Shown: positions 7,950 to 16,445 of the stretch, in pieces
How positions within the stretch are numbered: position 1 is the stretch's first letter
How the letters are laid out: each line of letters starts with the position of its first letter
Assembly (NCBI RefSeq): GCF_934560975.1
Contig: NZ_CAKTFO010000006.1
Coordinates: forward strand, 62,001-126,000
Direction of reading: 5' to 3'
DNA from: an uncultured Sphingomonas sp.
Lineage (GTDB): Bacteria > Pseudomonadota > Alphaproteobacteria > Sphingomonadales > Sphingomonadaceae
DNA length: 64,000 nucleotides
Program-made: the position numbers and the translations under genes
Notes under the pieces: model-generated
What the model saw: the letters and a program-made list of their open reading frames with translations, nothing else
What the model was told of the DNA's origin: nothing
Databases searched by the model: none

Positions 7950-9260
7950 TCAAGCCCGGTGCGATCGCGCGGGCGGGATCGCCCTCTCGATCAGTCGTGC
8001 GACCAGATCGGCGGCCGCAAATACCAGAAGGCCGTAGATCACATACACATAGCGCGGCATCGCCTGGAACGGCGCATAACAAAGCCCCGGGACCAACAGG
8101 ACGGCGGCGACGAACAAAAAAGGGCGCTCACGACGCCACAGGCCCCAGAGAACACCGACGAGGCCCAATGCGGCGATCACGTTGTGGATCATCAGGCGTA
8201 TCTCCACGGCGCGTTCCGACTTGGTATACCGAAACTGCCAGGCGCTGGGGAAATAGAACTGGCGGAGATGGCGCAAGGACAGCTGCGCGAACTCTCCCGG
8301 ATTTGCCCGGATCCACGCTTTGGTCTCACCGCCGAGTTGGCCGGCATAGGCCGCCTCGCCACCCGCTTCGCGCAGTTTCTGGCGCGCGGCTTCGGACAGG
8401 AAGGGGTGGATGCCGTGGATTCGCTGCCGATATGCCTCCAGCGGATCGGCGGCATGCAGGGCGCCCGGATAGTTGGCGATCGCCAGCTCCAACCCGGCAT
8501 TGTCCCGGAGCAGGATGGTCTCACCCATCACCCGGCCGTTGCGGATCACCCACGGCGCCAGGACCAACGCGAGCAATGCGGCGGCGAGCAGCATCACGCC
8601 CGCAAGCTTGAGGCCCTTGAAGTTGCGCAACACAAAGATCGTCGCGGCCAGATAGACGCCGAGACCGAACAGGACGTTGGTGAAGAAGCACAAGGCGGCC
8701 AGCAGAGATGCGCCGAAGATCGGGATCCAGCCGATGTCGCGACGCCCATCATAGGTCGCAAGCATCAGCAGCGCGGCCACGCCGAAGTCGACCGCAAGCG
8801 CGCTTTCCCAATAAGCGGCGAGCAGGGTTTCCACCCCGGCAAAGATCGGAACCAGGTTCAGCACGGCCGCGCCGATCAGCAAGGCGAGGCGCGACGCCCC
8901 CATGCGCCGGAACAGCAGGTACAAGAGCACGTAGCTTGCGAAAACCTGCGCGACCGACCACAATCCCAGCACCACATGGGTGGTGTGGGTGTCGATCCCG
9001 AACAGCTTGTGCACCATGCCCGCAAGCAGCGGGGTGGTCGGCATCAGGTGCGCGGTCGGGCCCTGACCGACGAAGAAGGCATCGCTGAACGTGCCGGTCC
9101 GCGCGAAGGCCCGCGCCACATTGGGTGCCTCGCCGACGAGGATGCCCTTGCCGGTACGAAGCGCCCACACCAATCGGAACAGCAGGCCGAGCGCGAAGAT
9201 CGCCACGATCGCTGTGCGGTGATCATGATGGCGCAGCCGCCCATCCAGGAAGGTGATCAT
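7950..9260 (-). CDS. Polytopic membrane glycosyltransferase-like protein (ArnT/PMT-like fold)
   Basis: Integral membrane protein of 436 residues with about ten to twelve hydrophobic segments. An early loop contains the acidic segment VGEAPNVARAF, where family members using a polyprenyl-phosphate sugar donor place an acidic catalytic residue. A long non-cytoplasmic stretch (roughly residues 255-340) separates the two membrane bundles. It is probably the second gene of a two-gene unit with the upstream GT2, which may supply the lipid-linked sugar. Family assignment is by architecture, not by a diagnostic motif, so the function is tentative. Confidence 0.65.
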   Translation of the reverse strand: MITFLDGRLRHHDHRTAIVAIFALGLLFRLVWALRTGKGILVGEAPNVARAFARTGTFSDAFFVGQGPTAHLMPTTPLLAGMVHKLFGIDTHTTHVVLGLWSVAQVFASYVLLYLLFRRMGASRLALLIGAAVLNLVPIFAGVETLLAAYWESALAVDFGVAALLMLATYDGRRDIGWIPIFGASLLAALCFFTNVLFGLGVYLAATIFVLRNFKGLKLAGVMLLAAALLALVLAPWVIRNGRVMGETILLRDNAGLELAIANYPGALHAADPLEAYRQRIHGIHPFLSEAARQKLREAGGEAAYAGQLGGETKAWIRANPGEFAQLSLRHLRQFYFPSAWQFRYTKSERAVEIRLMIHNVIAALGLVGVLWGLWRRERPFLFVAAVLLVPGLCYAPFQAMPRYVYVIYGLLVFAAADLVARLIERAIPPARSHRA

Positions 9261-9379
9261 GTTGCCGGCTCCTTATGCCAGAGGAACCGCACGATCGCGC
9301 CACGGGTCATCGGCGCGTGTCGCACGTGCGGAGGCATGACGCTATCGAAGGCGGGCGCGTGCCGCCCACGCACCGTCTG

Positions 9380-10330
9380 CTATGCGACCCGCGAAACCTG
9401 TGCAGGATTCTTCGTGCGGGCCGGGGATGGGAAGCCCAGATAAGCCAGCCGACGCACCTCCCGCCTGCCGCGCACGACCGTGTCGAGCGTCAGTCCCGTG
9501 AACAGGTTGAGGAATGCCAGCAGCATCAGCCCGGTCGCCAGGATCGCAGTCGGGAAACGTGGCACCAACCCCGTGGCAAGATAGGTAAGGACAAGCGGGA
9601 TCGACAGCAGAACGCCGACCAGCGCCAATATGCCGCCGATCGCGCCGAAGAACAGAACGGGCCGCTCGAACCGAAACAGGCTGAGGATGGTGCGCAGGAT
9701 GCGCCATCCGTCGCGATAGGTCGACAATTTGGATGCCGAGCCCTCCGGCCGCGCGCCATAGCGGGTGACCACCTCTGCCACGGGCATCCTGAGTTCCAGC
9801 GCGTGCACGCTGATCTCGGTTTCGATCTCGAACCCGGCCGAAAGCAGCGGAAAGCTCTTTACGAAGCGGCGGGAAAAGACGCGGTAACCGGACAGGATGT
9901 CGCTGAACGTGCGCCCGAAGATGCGCGCCAGGATGCCGGTCAGCATCGCATTGCCGAAGCGGTGGCCACGGCGATATGCTTCCTGCACCTCGCTGACGCG
10001 CGCGCCCACCACCATGTCGAGTTGCTCGTCCACCATGCGCTCGATCATGGCAGGGGCGGCGGCGGCGTCGTAGGTCGCGTCGCCGTCCGCCATGACATAG
10101 ATGTCGGCATCGACGTCCGCGAACATGCGGCGGACCACATGGCCCTTGCCCTGCATGGTTTCGCTCCGCACGATCGCACCGGCGGCGCGCGCCACCTGGA
10201 CGGTGCGGTCCTTGGAATTGTTGTCGTAGACATAGATCGCCGCATCCGGCAGCGCCGCGCGAAAGTCGGCAACGGTCTGCCCGATCGCCGCCTCTTCATT
10301 GTAACACGGTAATATCACCGCAACGCGCAT
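9380..10330 (-). CDS. Glycosyltransferase family 2, dolichyl/undecaprenyl-phosphate sugar synthase type
   Basis: Transfers a sugar from a nucleotide donor, probably to a polyprenyl phosphate. The protein is 316 residues, starting at ATG 10330 after GGGGGCGAG. The GT-A fold shows VILPCYNEEAAI near the N-terminus, DNNSKDRT, and the metal-binding DXD-like MADGDATYD. Two C-terminal hydrophobic segments (about residues 225-290) would anchor it to the inner membrane, as in DPM1/GtrB-like enzymes. The membrane glycosyltransferase-like gene lies 119 bp downstream on the same strand. Confidence 0.88.
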   Translation of the reverse strand: MRVAVILPCYNEEAAIGQTVADFRAALPDAAIYVYDNNSKDRTVQVARAAGAIVRSETMQGKGHVVRRMFADVDADIYVMADGDATYDAAAAPAMIERMVDEQLDMVVGARVSEVQEAYRRGHRFGNAMLTGILARIFGRTFSDILSGYRVFSRRFVKSFPLLSAGFEIETEISVHALELRMPVAEVVTRYGARPEGSASKLSTYRDGWRILRTILSLFRFERPVLFFGAIGGILALVGVLLSIPLVLTYLATGLVPRFPTAILATGLMLLAFLNLFTGLTLDTVVRGRREVRRLAYLGFPSPARTKNPAQVSRVA

Positions 10331-10723
10331 GTCTCGCCCCCACCCTGCTGTTCGCGTGAACACAGGCGGGCTAAACATTTACCAACAGGGCCGCAATAGT
10401 TGTCGCTCCGCGAGCCGGGCAGTCGTTCCCGCGTCGAGCGGACCGGTGACCCGGATCAACCTGGCGGCTAGTCAGGGGCCATGTCATTGCTGATGCGGAA
10501 AGATGAGTGACAGGCGAGAGCTTGGCGGGCGACTCAAAGTAAGCCGACCGAAGATCCGGTGTATCACGGCACAATAAAATCCATCGACGCCGCTGGTCAC
10601 GATGGTATATTTTGGATTTATCCAAGTTTATAATGTATATTTGATGTAAAAATACTTTGCTTCTTGGTTGGTCATTTCCTTGCTTGCGCGCGTTCGATGC
10701 GCAAAATGTTGAAAGGGTATGGT
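10331..10723. promoter_or_regulatory. Intergenic promoter region between GT2 and rhodopsin
   Basis: 393 bp without a supportable gene. The rhodopsin-proximal 120 bp are markedly AT-rich against the GC-rich neighbourhood. They contain a consensus -10-like TATAAT at 10629-10634, without a good -35 at normal spacing. This makes it the likely promoter zone for the rhodopsin operon. A light- or stress-responsive regulator binding here is possible but not shown. Confidence 0.4.
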
Positions 10724-11539
10724 ATGACGACGTCGGATTGGCTGTGGTTCGGCTTTGCCGCGATGGCGGCAGGATCGGTCATTCTGTTGGCGATGGGCTG
10801 GAACCGCCGCACGCGGGATGAGGAGAACCATTATCTTCTGCACCTGTTCGTGACGCTGACGGCCATGGCATCCTATCTCGCCATGGCGCTGGGGCAGGGA
10901 TCGATCCTGCTGGCGGACGGGCGCGAATTCTACGTCGCCCGCTATCTCGACTGGTCGATCACCACGCCCATGTTGCTGACCGGCTTGTGCCTGACCGCGC
11001 TGCATGCCCCGTTTCGACGCTGGGCGCTGCTGCTGGGCTTGGTCTTCACCGATTTCTACATGATCGCGACCGGCGTGGTCGCCGGCTTCAGCCCGACGGG
11101 TTCGACGGCAAAGTGGGCATGGTATCTGATCAGCTCGGGCGCGTTTCTGTTCATCTATATCGGCCTGTGGGGCCCGGTGCGGACGGAGTCCGAGAAATCG
11201 GGTCCGCGTGCGGCCAAGCTGTTCAAGACCAACGCCACCATCCTGTCGGTGGTCTGGTTCGCCTATCCGGTGATCTTCCTGCTGGGCTCCGAAGGCACCA
11301 AGGCGATCGATCCGACCGCCACGGCCGCGCTCTACACGATCTTCGACGTGGTCGCGAAGGTGGTCTACGGCATTTTCTCCATGGCGGCGACGCGCGCCAA
11401 GGTGTCGGCCGACCTTGCCGCCGATGAGGTGCCCGAGCATGACCTGCGCCCGGCGCCGGTCGCCTACCACACGGTGGAGGCGCCGGGGCGTACCGAGCGG
11501 GTCGAGCCGTCCCATCGGGTTCAGCCGAACCATCGCTGA
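10724..11539 (+). CDS. Microbial rhodopsin with DTG motif, probable proton pump
   Basis: Seven-helix retinal protein of 271 residues. ATG 10724 follows GAAAGGG. Helix C reads RYLDWSITTPMLLTG. Aligned with bacteriorhodopsin, Asp85 corresponds to Asp76 and Thr89 to Thr80, but the proton-donor position Asp96 is Gly87, giving the DTG triad. Arg73, Asp110 (Asp115 equivalent), Asp208 and the Schiff-base Lys212 (FDVVAK) are kept, as is the extracellular GSEG release motif. His36 and His40 in helix B are candidate substitutes for the missing donor. The protein ends in a charged tail of about 40 residues. The retinal-forming blh gene starts 9 bases downstream. Confidence 0.96.
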   Translation: MTTSDWLWFGFAAMAAGSVILLAMGWNRRTRDEENHYLLHLFVTLTAMASYLAMALGQGSILLADGREFYVARYLDWSITTPMLLTGLCLTALHAPFRRWALLLGLVFTDFYMIATGVVAGFSPTGSTAKWAWYLISSGAFLFIYIGLWGPVRTESEKSGPRAAKLFKTNATILSVVWFAYPVIFLLGSEGTKAIDPTATAALYTIFDVVAKVVYGIFSMAATRAKVSADLAADEVPEHDLRPAPVAYHTVEAPGRTERVEPSHRVQPNHR

Positions 11540-11548
11540 GCAAGGGAC

Positions 11549-12529
11549 GTGTCGGCAGGACTGGCAGGGCACGGGGTAAGCCGCACCCCCTCCGTTTCGG
11601 CCGGCACGCTGCGATCGGTGGCGACACGGATCGCGCCGGTCGCGCTGTCGATCGTGGCAAGCGCCGTGCTGACGGGGCGTGTTGCGGAGACCGGCTTTCT
11701 CGCGCTTGCGGTGGTGGCCGGCCTTCCGCACGGCGCATTCGACCACAAGGTCGCCCGATCCACCTTTGCGCCGCGCCATGGCGCCAGGTGGTGGCAGCCC
11801 TTCCTTGCCGGCTACCTTGCGCTTGCGTCGGCGATGCTGTTCGCCTGGTGGGCGCTGCCGATCGTTGCGTTGCCGCTGTTCCTGCTCCTTTCCGTACTTC
11901 ATTTCGGGGATCAGGATGCATCGCGAAGCGCGCCTTGCCGCATGGTCCGGATTGTGGCCCATGGCGGCGTGCCCGTCATCGTCTCGGCCGCGTGCCATCC
12001 CGCTGCGATCGCGCAGTTGCTGGCCGTGCTGGTGCCGGGGCCGGGACAGGCGCATATGGTGGCGCTGCTGCTCGGCGGGCCGCTGATAATGTTGTGGCTG
12101 GCGGCGGCCGCCGCAACGCTCATCGCCTATGCCGGTAGCGGGCAAAGCGCGGACGTGGCGGCCGCGACGGATCTGGTCCTGGTTACCCTGTTGTTCGCAT
12201 TCGCCCCGCCGCTGATCGGGTTTTCGCTCTACTTCGCGGTCATCCACGCGCCGCGCGCCATGGCGGCTGCCATACCCGCGGGCGGAATGCCGGTGGGGGA
12301 GGTGGCCTTGCCGCTTGCCTTGACAGCGATCGCGCTGGCGTTCGGCGCCCTCATCTTCCAGGCCGGCCCCGGCGACGCGGTGGAGGAGAATGTGGTTCGG
12401 ACCGCATTCCTGCTGCTGAGTGCGTTAACGGTGCCGCACATGTGGCTGGACTGGCGCGCCCGTAGCGCCTCGACACGAACGGATCGTTCCATGACGCTGG
12501 CGCGCGGGATCGCGGACGCGCAACCATGA
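11549..12529 (+). CDS. blh: Beta-carotene 15,15'-dioxygenase, Brp/Blh family
   Basis: Membrane enzyme that cleaves beta-carotene to retinal for the upstream rhodopsin. It has 326 residues and starts at GTG 11549 just after AAGGGA, 9 bases from the rhodopsin stop, so the two are cotranscribed. The conserved histidine motifs of the family are visible: GLPHGAFDH, LSVLHFGDQD, FAVIHAPR and LTVPHMWLDW. About eight hydrophobic segments are present. No carotenoid synthesis genes (crtE, crtB, crtI, crtY) lie in the window, so carotene must come from elsewhere in the genome. Confidence 0.94.
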   Translation: MSAGLAGHGVSRTPSVSAGTLRSVATRIAPVALSIVASAVLTGRVAETGFLALAVVAGLPHGAFDHKVARSTFAPRHGARWWQPFLAGYLALASAMLFAWWALPIVALPLFLLLSVLHFGDQDASRSAPCRMVRIVAHGGVPVIVSAACHPAAIAQLLAVLVPGPGQAHMVALLLGGPLIMLWLAAAAATLIAYAGSGQSADVAAATDLVLVTLLFAFAPPLIGFSLYFAVIHAPRAMAAAIPAGGMPVGEVALPLALTAIALAFGALIFQAGPGDAVEENVVRTAFLLLSALTVPHMWLDWRARSASTRTDRSMTLARGIADAQP

Positions 12530-12684
12530 TGAAGGAACGACACGATCGGTCTGGGTGGCCCCAAGCGGCCAAAGGTGGTGGCGTTCGACATCATCGGCGC
12601 GTTTCAGGAGGCGCCGGATCGAACGCCGTCGAAGCGCCCGACCTCCGCCATTGGTCCGGCCGGTCGGTCATGGCCTATGCCCGT

Positions 12685-14934
12685 TCAGAGCAGGTCGTCG
12701 ATGCGGATCGGCAGGCGACGGATGCGGCGGCCCGTGGCGTGATGGACGGCGTTGGCGATGGCCGCATTCATGCCGACAATCCCGATCTCGCCCAGCCCCT
12801 TGATGCCGAGCGGGTTCACCGCATCGTCCTGTTCGGGAACCATGATCACCTCGACCTGCCGGACGTCGGCGTTCACGGGAATGTGGTATTCGGAAAGGTT
12901 GTCGTTGACGTAGCGGGCATGGGTCAGATCGATCTCGGTCTTCTCCTCCAGCGCCGCACCCAGGCCCCAGATCATGCCGCCCATATATTGACTGTGTGCC
13001 GTTAGCGGATTGACGATGGTGCCGCTTGCAAAGGCGCCGACCATGCGCGGCACGCGGATCTCGCAAGTGAGGCGATGGACGCGCACCTCCACGAACTGCG
13101 CGCCAAAGGCATAAGCGGTGACGTCCTTGCGCTGCTGCCCACGGGACATGGGCGGCTGACCCTTGTAGAGCTTGTCCATCGAGTCCGGGCCGAGACCCTG
13201 GGGGATGTGCTCGGCATGGGCCTCAAGCGCACCATGCGAGAGGCGCGCTATCGCATCGCCGAGCGGTTCCGAGCCGCCTCCGGCCACGATCAGCAGCCCG
13301 TCGGACAAGGCCATCATGTCCGGCCGCCTGCCGGCGAGCGGTCCGTCATTGCTGGTCGAGGCGGCATGGGCGATCCGCGCCACCAGCTCGTCGCACGCCT
13401 TGGCGATGGCGTGGGTGATGGTGGCGGTGTGGCTCGATCCGGCGGCGAGCGAGGCCGGGGGCAGGGTGGTATCCCCCATATGGACCGCGACCTGCTCGAC
13501 CTTGAGCCCCAGCTTGTGCGCGGCGGTGATCGCGGCGACGGTGTAGGCGCCGGTGCCGATATCGTGTCCCGCCAATTCGACCAGGCAATATCCGTCCGCG
13601 CGCAAGGTCACGCGGGCGGCGGTGGAGGCGATGTTGGACGGGTAGGCGGCCGAGGCCATGCCCCAGCCGACCAGCCAGTTGCCATCGCGCATGGAGCCCG
13701 GCCTGGGATCCCTTCCTGCCCAGCCGAAGCGTTCAGCACCCTGGTCCAGGCATGCGATCAGGTGGCGGCTGGAGAAAGGCAGGCCGGTGGCCGGATCGAC
13801 CTGCGTATCGTTGCGGCGCCTCAGTTCGACCGGATCGATCTCCAGCGTCTCCGCCAGCTCGTCCATCGCGCATTCCAGCGGGAACATGTAGGGTGTGTCC
13901 GGCGGCGCGCGCATGAAGCCGGGCGTGTTGCGATCGGCGTGGACGATGTTCACCTTGGTCAGGATGTTGGGATAGCCATACATCCTGGCGGTCGTGTCGG
14001 TGCCGGAGACGTTGTAGGTGCTCGGCCGACTGGTCAGCTCCCACCCTTCATGGCGGAGCGCGGTCAGCCTGCCGTCGCGGGTGGCGCCCAGCTGGAGATG
14101 GTGGCGCGTTTCGGCACGGTAGGTGGCGATGGTGAAGCCCTGGTCGCGGGTCGCGACGAGCTTGACCGGTCGGTTGATCCGCCGCGCGGCGATGGCGATC
14201 CAGGCGGTACGGGCAGTGGCGCCGCCCTTGGACCCGAACGCGCCGCCGACGAACTTGGACATGACGTGCAGGTCGTCCGGGTCGATGCCGATCTGCTGGG
14301 CGACATTGGCGCGCAGGCCGTAGACGAACTGGCTTGGCTCGCGGATCGTCAGCTTGCCCGCATTCCACTCGGCGGTGGTGGTGAACAATTCGATCGGATT
14401 GTGGTGCTGGGTCGGCGTTTCATACCAGGCGTCGACCGTCACCTCCGCGGCTGCCAGTGCACCTTCCGCATCGCCCACCGCGTAATCGCGGTGCTCGCCG
14501 TCGTCGCGCACTTCCTCCTGCGTGCCCGGCGAACCGAACGTCGCCGCGGGCTCTTCCCGCTCGTAACGCACCCCCACCCGAAAAGCAGCGTCGCGCGCGA
14601 TCTCGTAGCTGTCGGCCAGCACGATGGCGACGATCTGGCCGTCGTGCCAGATACGGTCCGTCTCCATCGTCGTGGTGGTTTCGCCACCCGATTGCTGCTT
14701 CGGCGGATGGTTGTCGCCGCCGACATTCTCGTGGGTGAGGATGTCGATCACGCCCGCCATCGCGCGGGCCTCGTCCAGGTCGAAACCCGCAATCCGCCCG
14801 CGCGCAATGGCGGACGTGACGAGAAACGCCCAGGCCGGGTTCTTCACCGCCTCGTCCGAAGGATACAAGGCGCGGCCGGTCACCTTGGCAGGGCCGTCGA
14901 TGCGGGTATGGGGGCGGCCGATCAGCATGGTCAT
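12685..14934 (-). CDS. Molybdenum hydroxylase large subunit (aldehyde/xanthine dehydrogenase family)
   Basis: Molybdopterin-binding catalytic subunit of 749 residues, of the PaoC/YagR type. It starts at ATG 14934, overlapping the FAD-subunit stop by 4 bases. The N-terminal domain begins GRPHTRIDGPAKVTG. The cofactor loops include KFVGGAFGSKGG and GHDIGTGAYTV. The catalytic glutamate lies in KGLGEIGIVG near residue 716, where the family places its base. It would oxidise an aldehyde or N-heterocycle by hydroxylation. A maturation chaperone (XdhC/PaoD type) is not seen in this window. Confidence 0.93.
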   Translation of the reverse strand: MTMLIGRPHTRIDGPAKVTGRALYPSDEAVKNPAWAFLVTSAIARGRIAGFDLDEARAMAGVIDILTHENVGGDNHPPKQQSGGETTTTMETDRIWHDGQIVAIVLADSYEIARDAAFRVGVRYEREEPAATFGSPGTQEEVRDDGEHRDYAVGDAEGALAAAEVTVDAWYETPTQHHNPIELFTTTAEWNAGKLTIREPSQFVYGLRANVAQQIGIDPDDLHVMSKFVGGAFGSKGGATARTAWIAIAARRINRPVKLVATRDQGFTIATYRAETRHHLQLGATRDGRLTALRHEGWELTSRPSTYNVSGTDTTARMYGYPNILTKVNIVHADRNTPGFMRAPPDTPYMFPLECAMDELAETLEIDPVELRRRNDTQVDPATGLPFSSRHLIACLDQGAERFGWAGRDPRPGSMRDGNWLVGWGMASAAYPSNIASTAARVTLRADGYCLVELAGHDIGTGAYTVAAITAAHKLGLKVEQVAVHMGDTTLPPASLAAGSSHTATITHAIAKACDELVARIAHAASTSNDGPLAGRRPDMMALSDGLLIVAGGGSEPLGDAIARLSHGALEAHAEHIPQGLGPDSMDKLYKGQPPMSRGQQRKDVTAYAFGAQFVEVRVHRLTCEIRVPRMVGAFASGTIVNPLTAHSQYMGGMIWGLGAALEEKTEIDLTHARYVNDNLSEYHIPVNADVRQVEVIMVPEQDDAVNPLGIKGLGEIGIVGMNAAIANAVHHATGRRIRRLPIRIDDLL

Positions 14935-15959
14935 GCCGGCAACTCCATCGTCCGGGTCTCAAGCAGCGCGCGCACCAGCGTGCGGCGGCCGAGTTCGATC
15001 TTGAACGCAGCCTCGCCATGCGGAACCGCGCCGGCGAGCGCGATTTCCGCCGCATCGCGCGCGCTTGCCTCGTCAAGGCGCCGGCCGACCAGCATCGCTT
15101 CGGCCTGGTGGGCGCGCCACGGCTTGGCCGCAATCCCGCCAAGGCCGATCCGTACCGCGCGGACCGTGTCGCCATCCAGGTCGAGCGCCACCGCCGCCGA
15201 GGCGAGGGCGAAATCGTAGGAGGCGCGGTCGCGCACCTTCACGTATCGCGATCGCCGCGTCCACGCGCCTGCGGGCACGGTGAACCCGGTGATGAGGTCG
15301 CCGCGCGCCAGGTTGGTTTCGATGTGCGGGGTTTCGCCGGGCAGGCGGTGAAGATCCTCGAACGGCAGTACCCGTTCGCGGCCGTCGACCGACAGCAGGT
15401 TCACCTCCGCGCCGAGCGCAACCAAAGCGATGGCGAAGTCTCCGGGATAGTTTGCGATGCAGGCGGTGCTGGTGCCGAGCACCGCCAGCCGCCGGTTGCA
15501 GCCCTCCATCGCCGCGCAGCCGGTGCCCGGATCGCGCTTGTTGCAAGCATGGTAGCTGATGTCGCGGAAGTAGTTGCAGCGCGTGCGCTGGAGGACGTTG
15601 CCGCCCAGCGTGGCCATGTTGCGCAGCTGCGGGCTTGCCGCCTGCCACAGCGCGTCGCGGATCGCCGGATAGTCGCGCGCTACGGACGGATTGCTCTCCG
15701 CCTCGCTCATGCGCACCAGCGCGCCGAGCCAGAGGCCGTCCTCCAGATCCGCAATGCGGCCATGTTCCGCCCTCAGGCCGGAAATGTCGACCAGTCGCTC
15801 CGGGTGCATCACCTGCAACTTCATGAGGTCGAACAAAGTGGTGCCGCCGGCGAGATACTGGACGGGGCTGCGCACATGGGCGTCGGCGGACACAGACGCG
15901 CCGCCCAGGCCGAGCGCCTCCACCGAGCTGCCGGCGCGATCGAGGGCAAAGGCGCGCAT
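14931..15959 (-). CDS. Molybdenum hydroxylase FAD-binding subunit with 4Fe-4S insert
   Basis: Middle electron-transfer subunit of 342 residues (PaoB/YagS-like). ATG 15959 shares its A with the stop of the 2Fe-2S gene (TGATG). The FAD-binding YLAGGTTLFDLMK and ATLGGNVLQRTRCNYF are present. The segment RDISYHACNKRDPGTGC with a further GCNRR carries the four-cysteine insertion that binds an extra 4Fe-4S cluster in PaoB and 4-hydroxybenzoyl-CoA reductase. That insert supports the PaoABC-type call over ordinary xanthine dehydrogenase. Confidence 0.93.
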   Translation of the reverse strand: MRAFALDRAGSSVEALGLGGASVSADAHVRSPVQYLAGGTTLFDLMKLQVMHPERLVDISGLRAEHGRIADLEDGLWLGALVRMSEAESNPSVARDYPAIRDALWQAASPQLRNMATLGGNVLQRTRCNYFRDISYHACNKRDPGTGCAAMEGCNRRLAVLGTSTACIANYPGDFAIALVALGAEVNLLSVDGRERVLPFEDLHRLPGETPHIETNLARGDLITGFTVPAGAWTRRSRYVKVRDRASYDFALASAAVALDLDGDTVRAVRIGLGGIAAKPWRAHQAEAMLVGRRLDEASARDAAEIALAGAVPHGEAAFKIELGRRTLVRALLETRTMELPA

Positions 15960-16429
15960 CAGCGTTGCCCCGCCAACTCGGGCGCGGCCTGCCGCACCGC
16001 GGCGACGATCTTGGGGTAAGCGGCGCAGCGGCACAGATTGCCGCTCATATATTCGCGGATCTCCTCGTCGCTGGTCGCGTGGCCTTCGTGGACGCAGGCG
16101 ATGGCGGACAGGATCTGGCCGGGGGTGCAATAGCCGCACTGATAGGCGTCCTGCTCGACAAACGCCGCCTGCATCGGGTGAAGCGGCTCGCCCTCGCCGG
16201 ACAGGCCTTCCACCGTGGTGATCTCCCCCTCGGCAAGTGCGGAGAGGGTGAAGCACGACAGCACCCGCCGCCCGTCGATCAGCACCGTGCACGCGCCGCA
16301 CTGGCCCTGGTCGCAGCCCTTCTTGGTGCCGGTCAGCCCCAGTTCCTCGCGCAGCGTGTCGAGCAGCATCTGACGCGGATCGACGTCAAGCCGGTATATG
16401 TGCCGGTTGACGTTCAGCGTGATGTTCAT
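15959..16429 (-). CDS. Molybdenum hydroxylase 2Fe-2S subunit
   Basis: Small iron-sulfur subunit of 156 residues. ATG 16429 (MNITLNVN) gives the usual length; an upstream start would add an implausible basic stretch. The plant-type cluster motif GCDQGQCGACTVLIDG and the second cluster motif CGYCTPGQ ... GNLCRCAAYP are complete. E. coli PaoA carries a Tat leader for export of its complex; no such leader is present here, so this enzyme is predicted to be cytoplasmic. The alcohol dehydrogenase stop is 16 bases upstream. Confidence 0.95.
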   Translation of the reverse strand: MNITLNVNRHIYRLDVDPRQMLLDTLREELGLTGTKKGCDQGQCGACTVLIDGRRVLSCFTLSALAEGEITTVEGLSGEGEPLHPMQAAFVEQDAYQCGYCTPGQILSAIACVHEGHATSDEEIREYMSGNLCRCAAYPKIVAAVRQAAPELAGQR

Positions 16430-16445
16430 GCGTGCGTCCCTACCG

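Noticed and set aside
13075..15219. A 714-codon plus-strand open frame across the molybdenum hydroxylase genes
   Set aside because: Antisense to two clear coding regions with intact cofactor motifs; its translation is Arg/Gly/His-rich and matches nothing.
15959..16429. Periplasmic PaoA-like subunit
   Set aside because: No twin-arginine leader fits; the upstream in-frame extension is Arg-rich but lacks the hydrophobic core.
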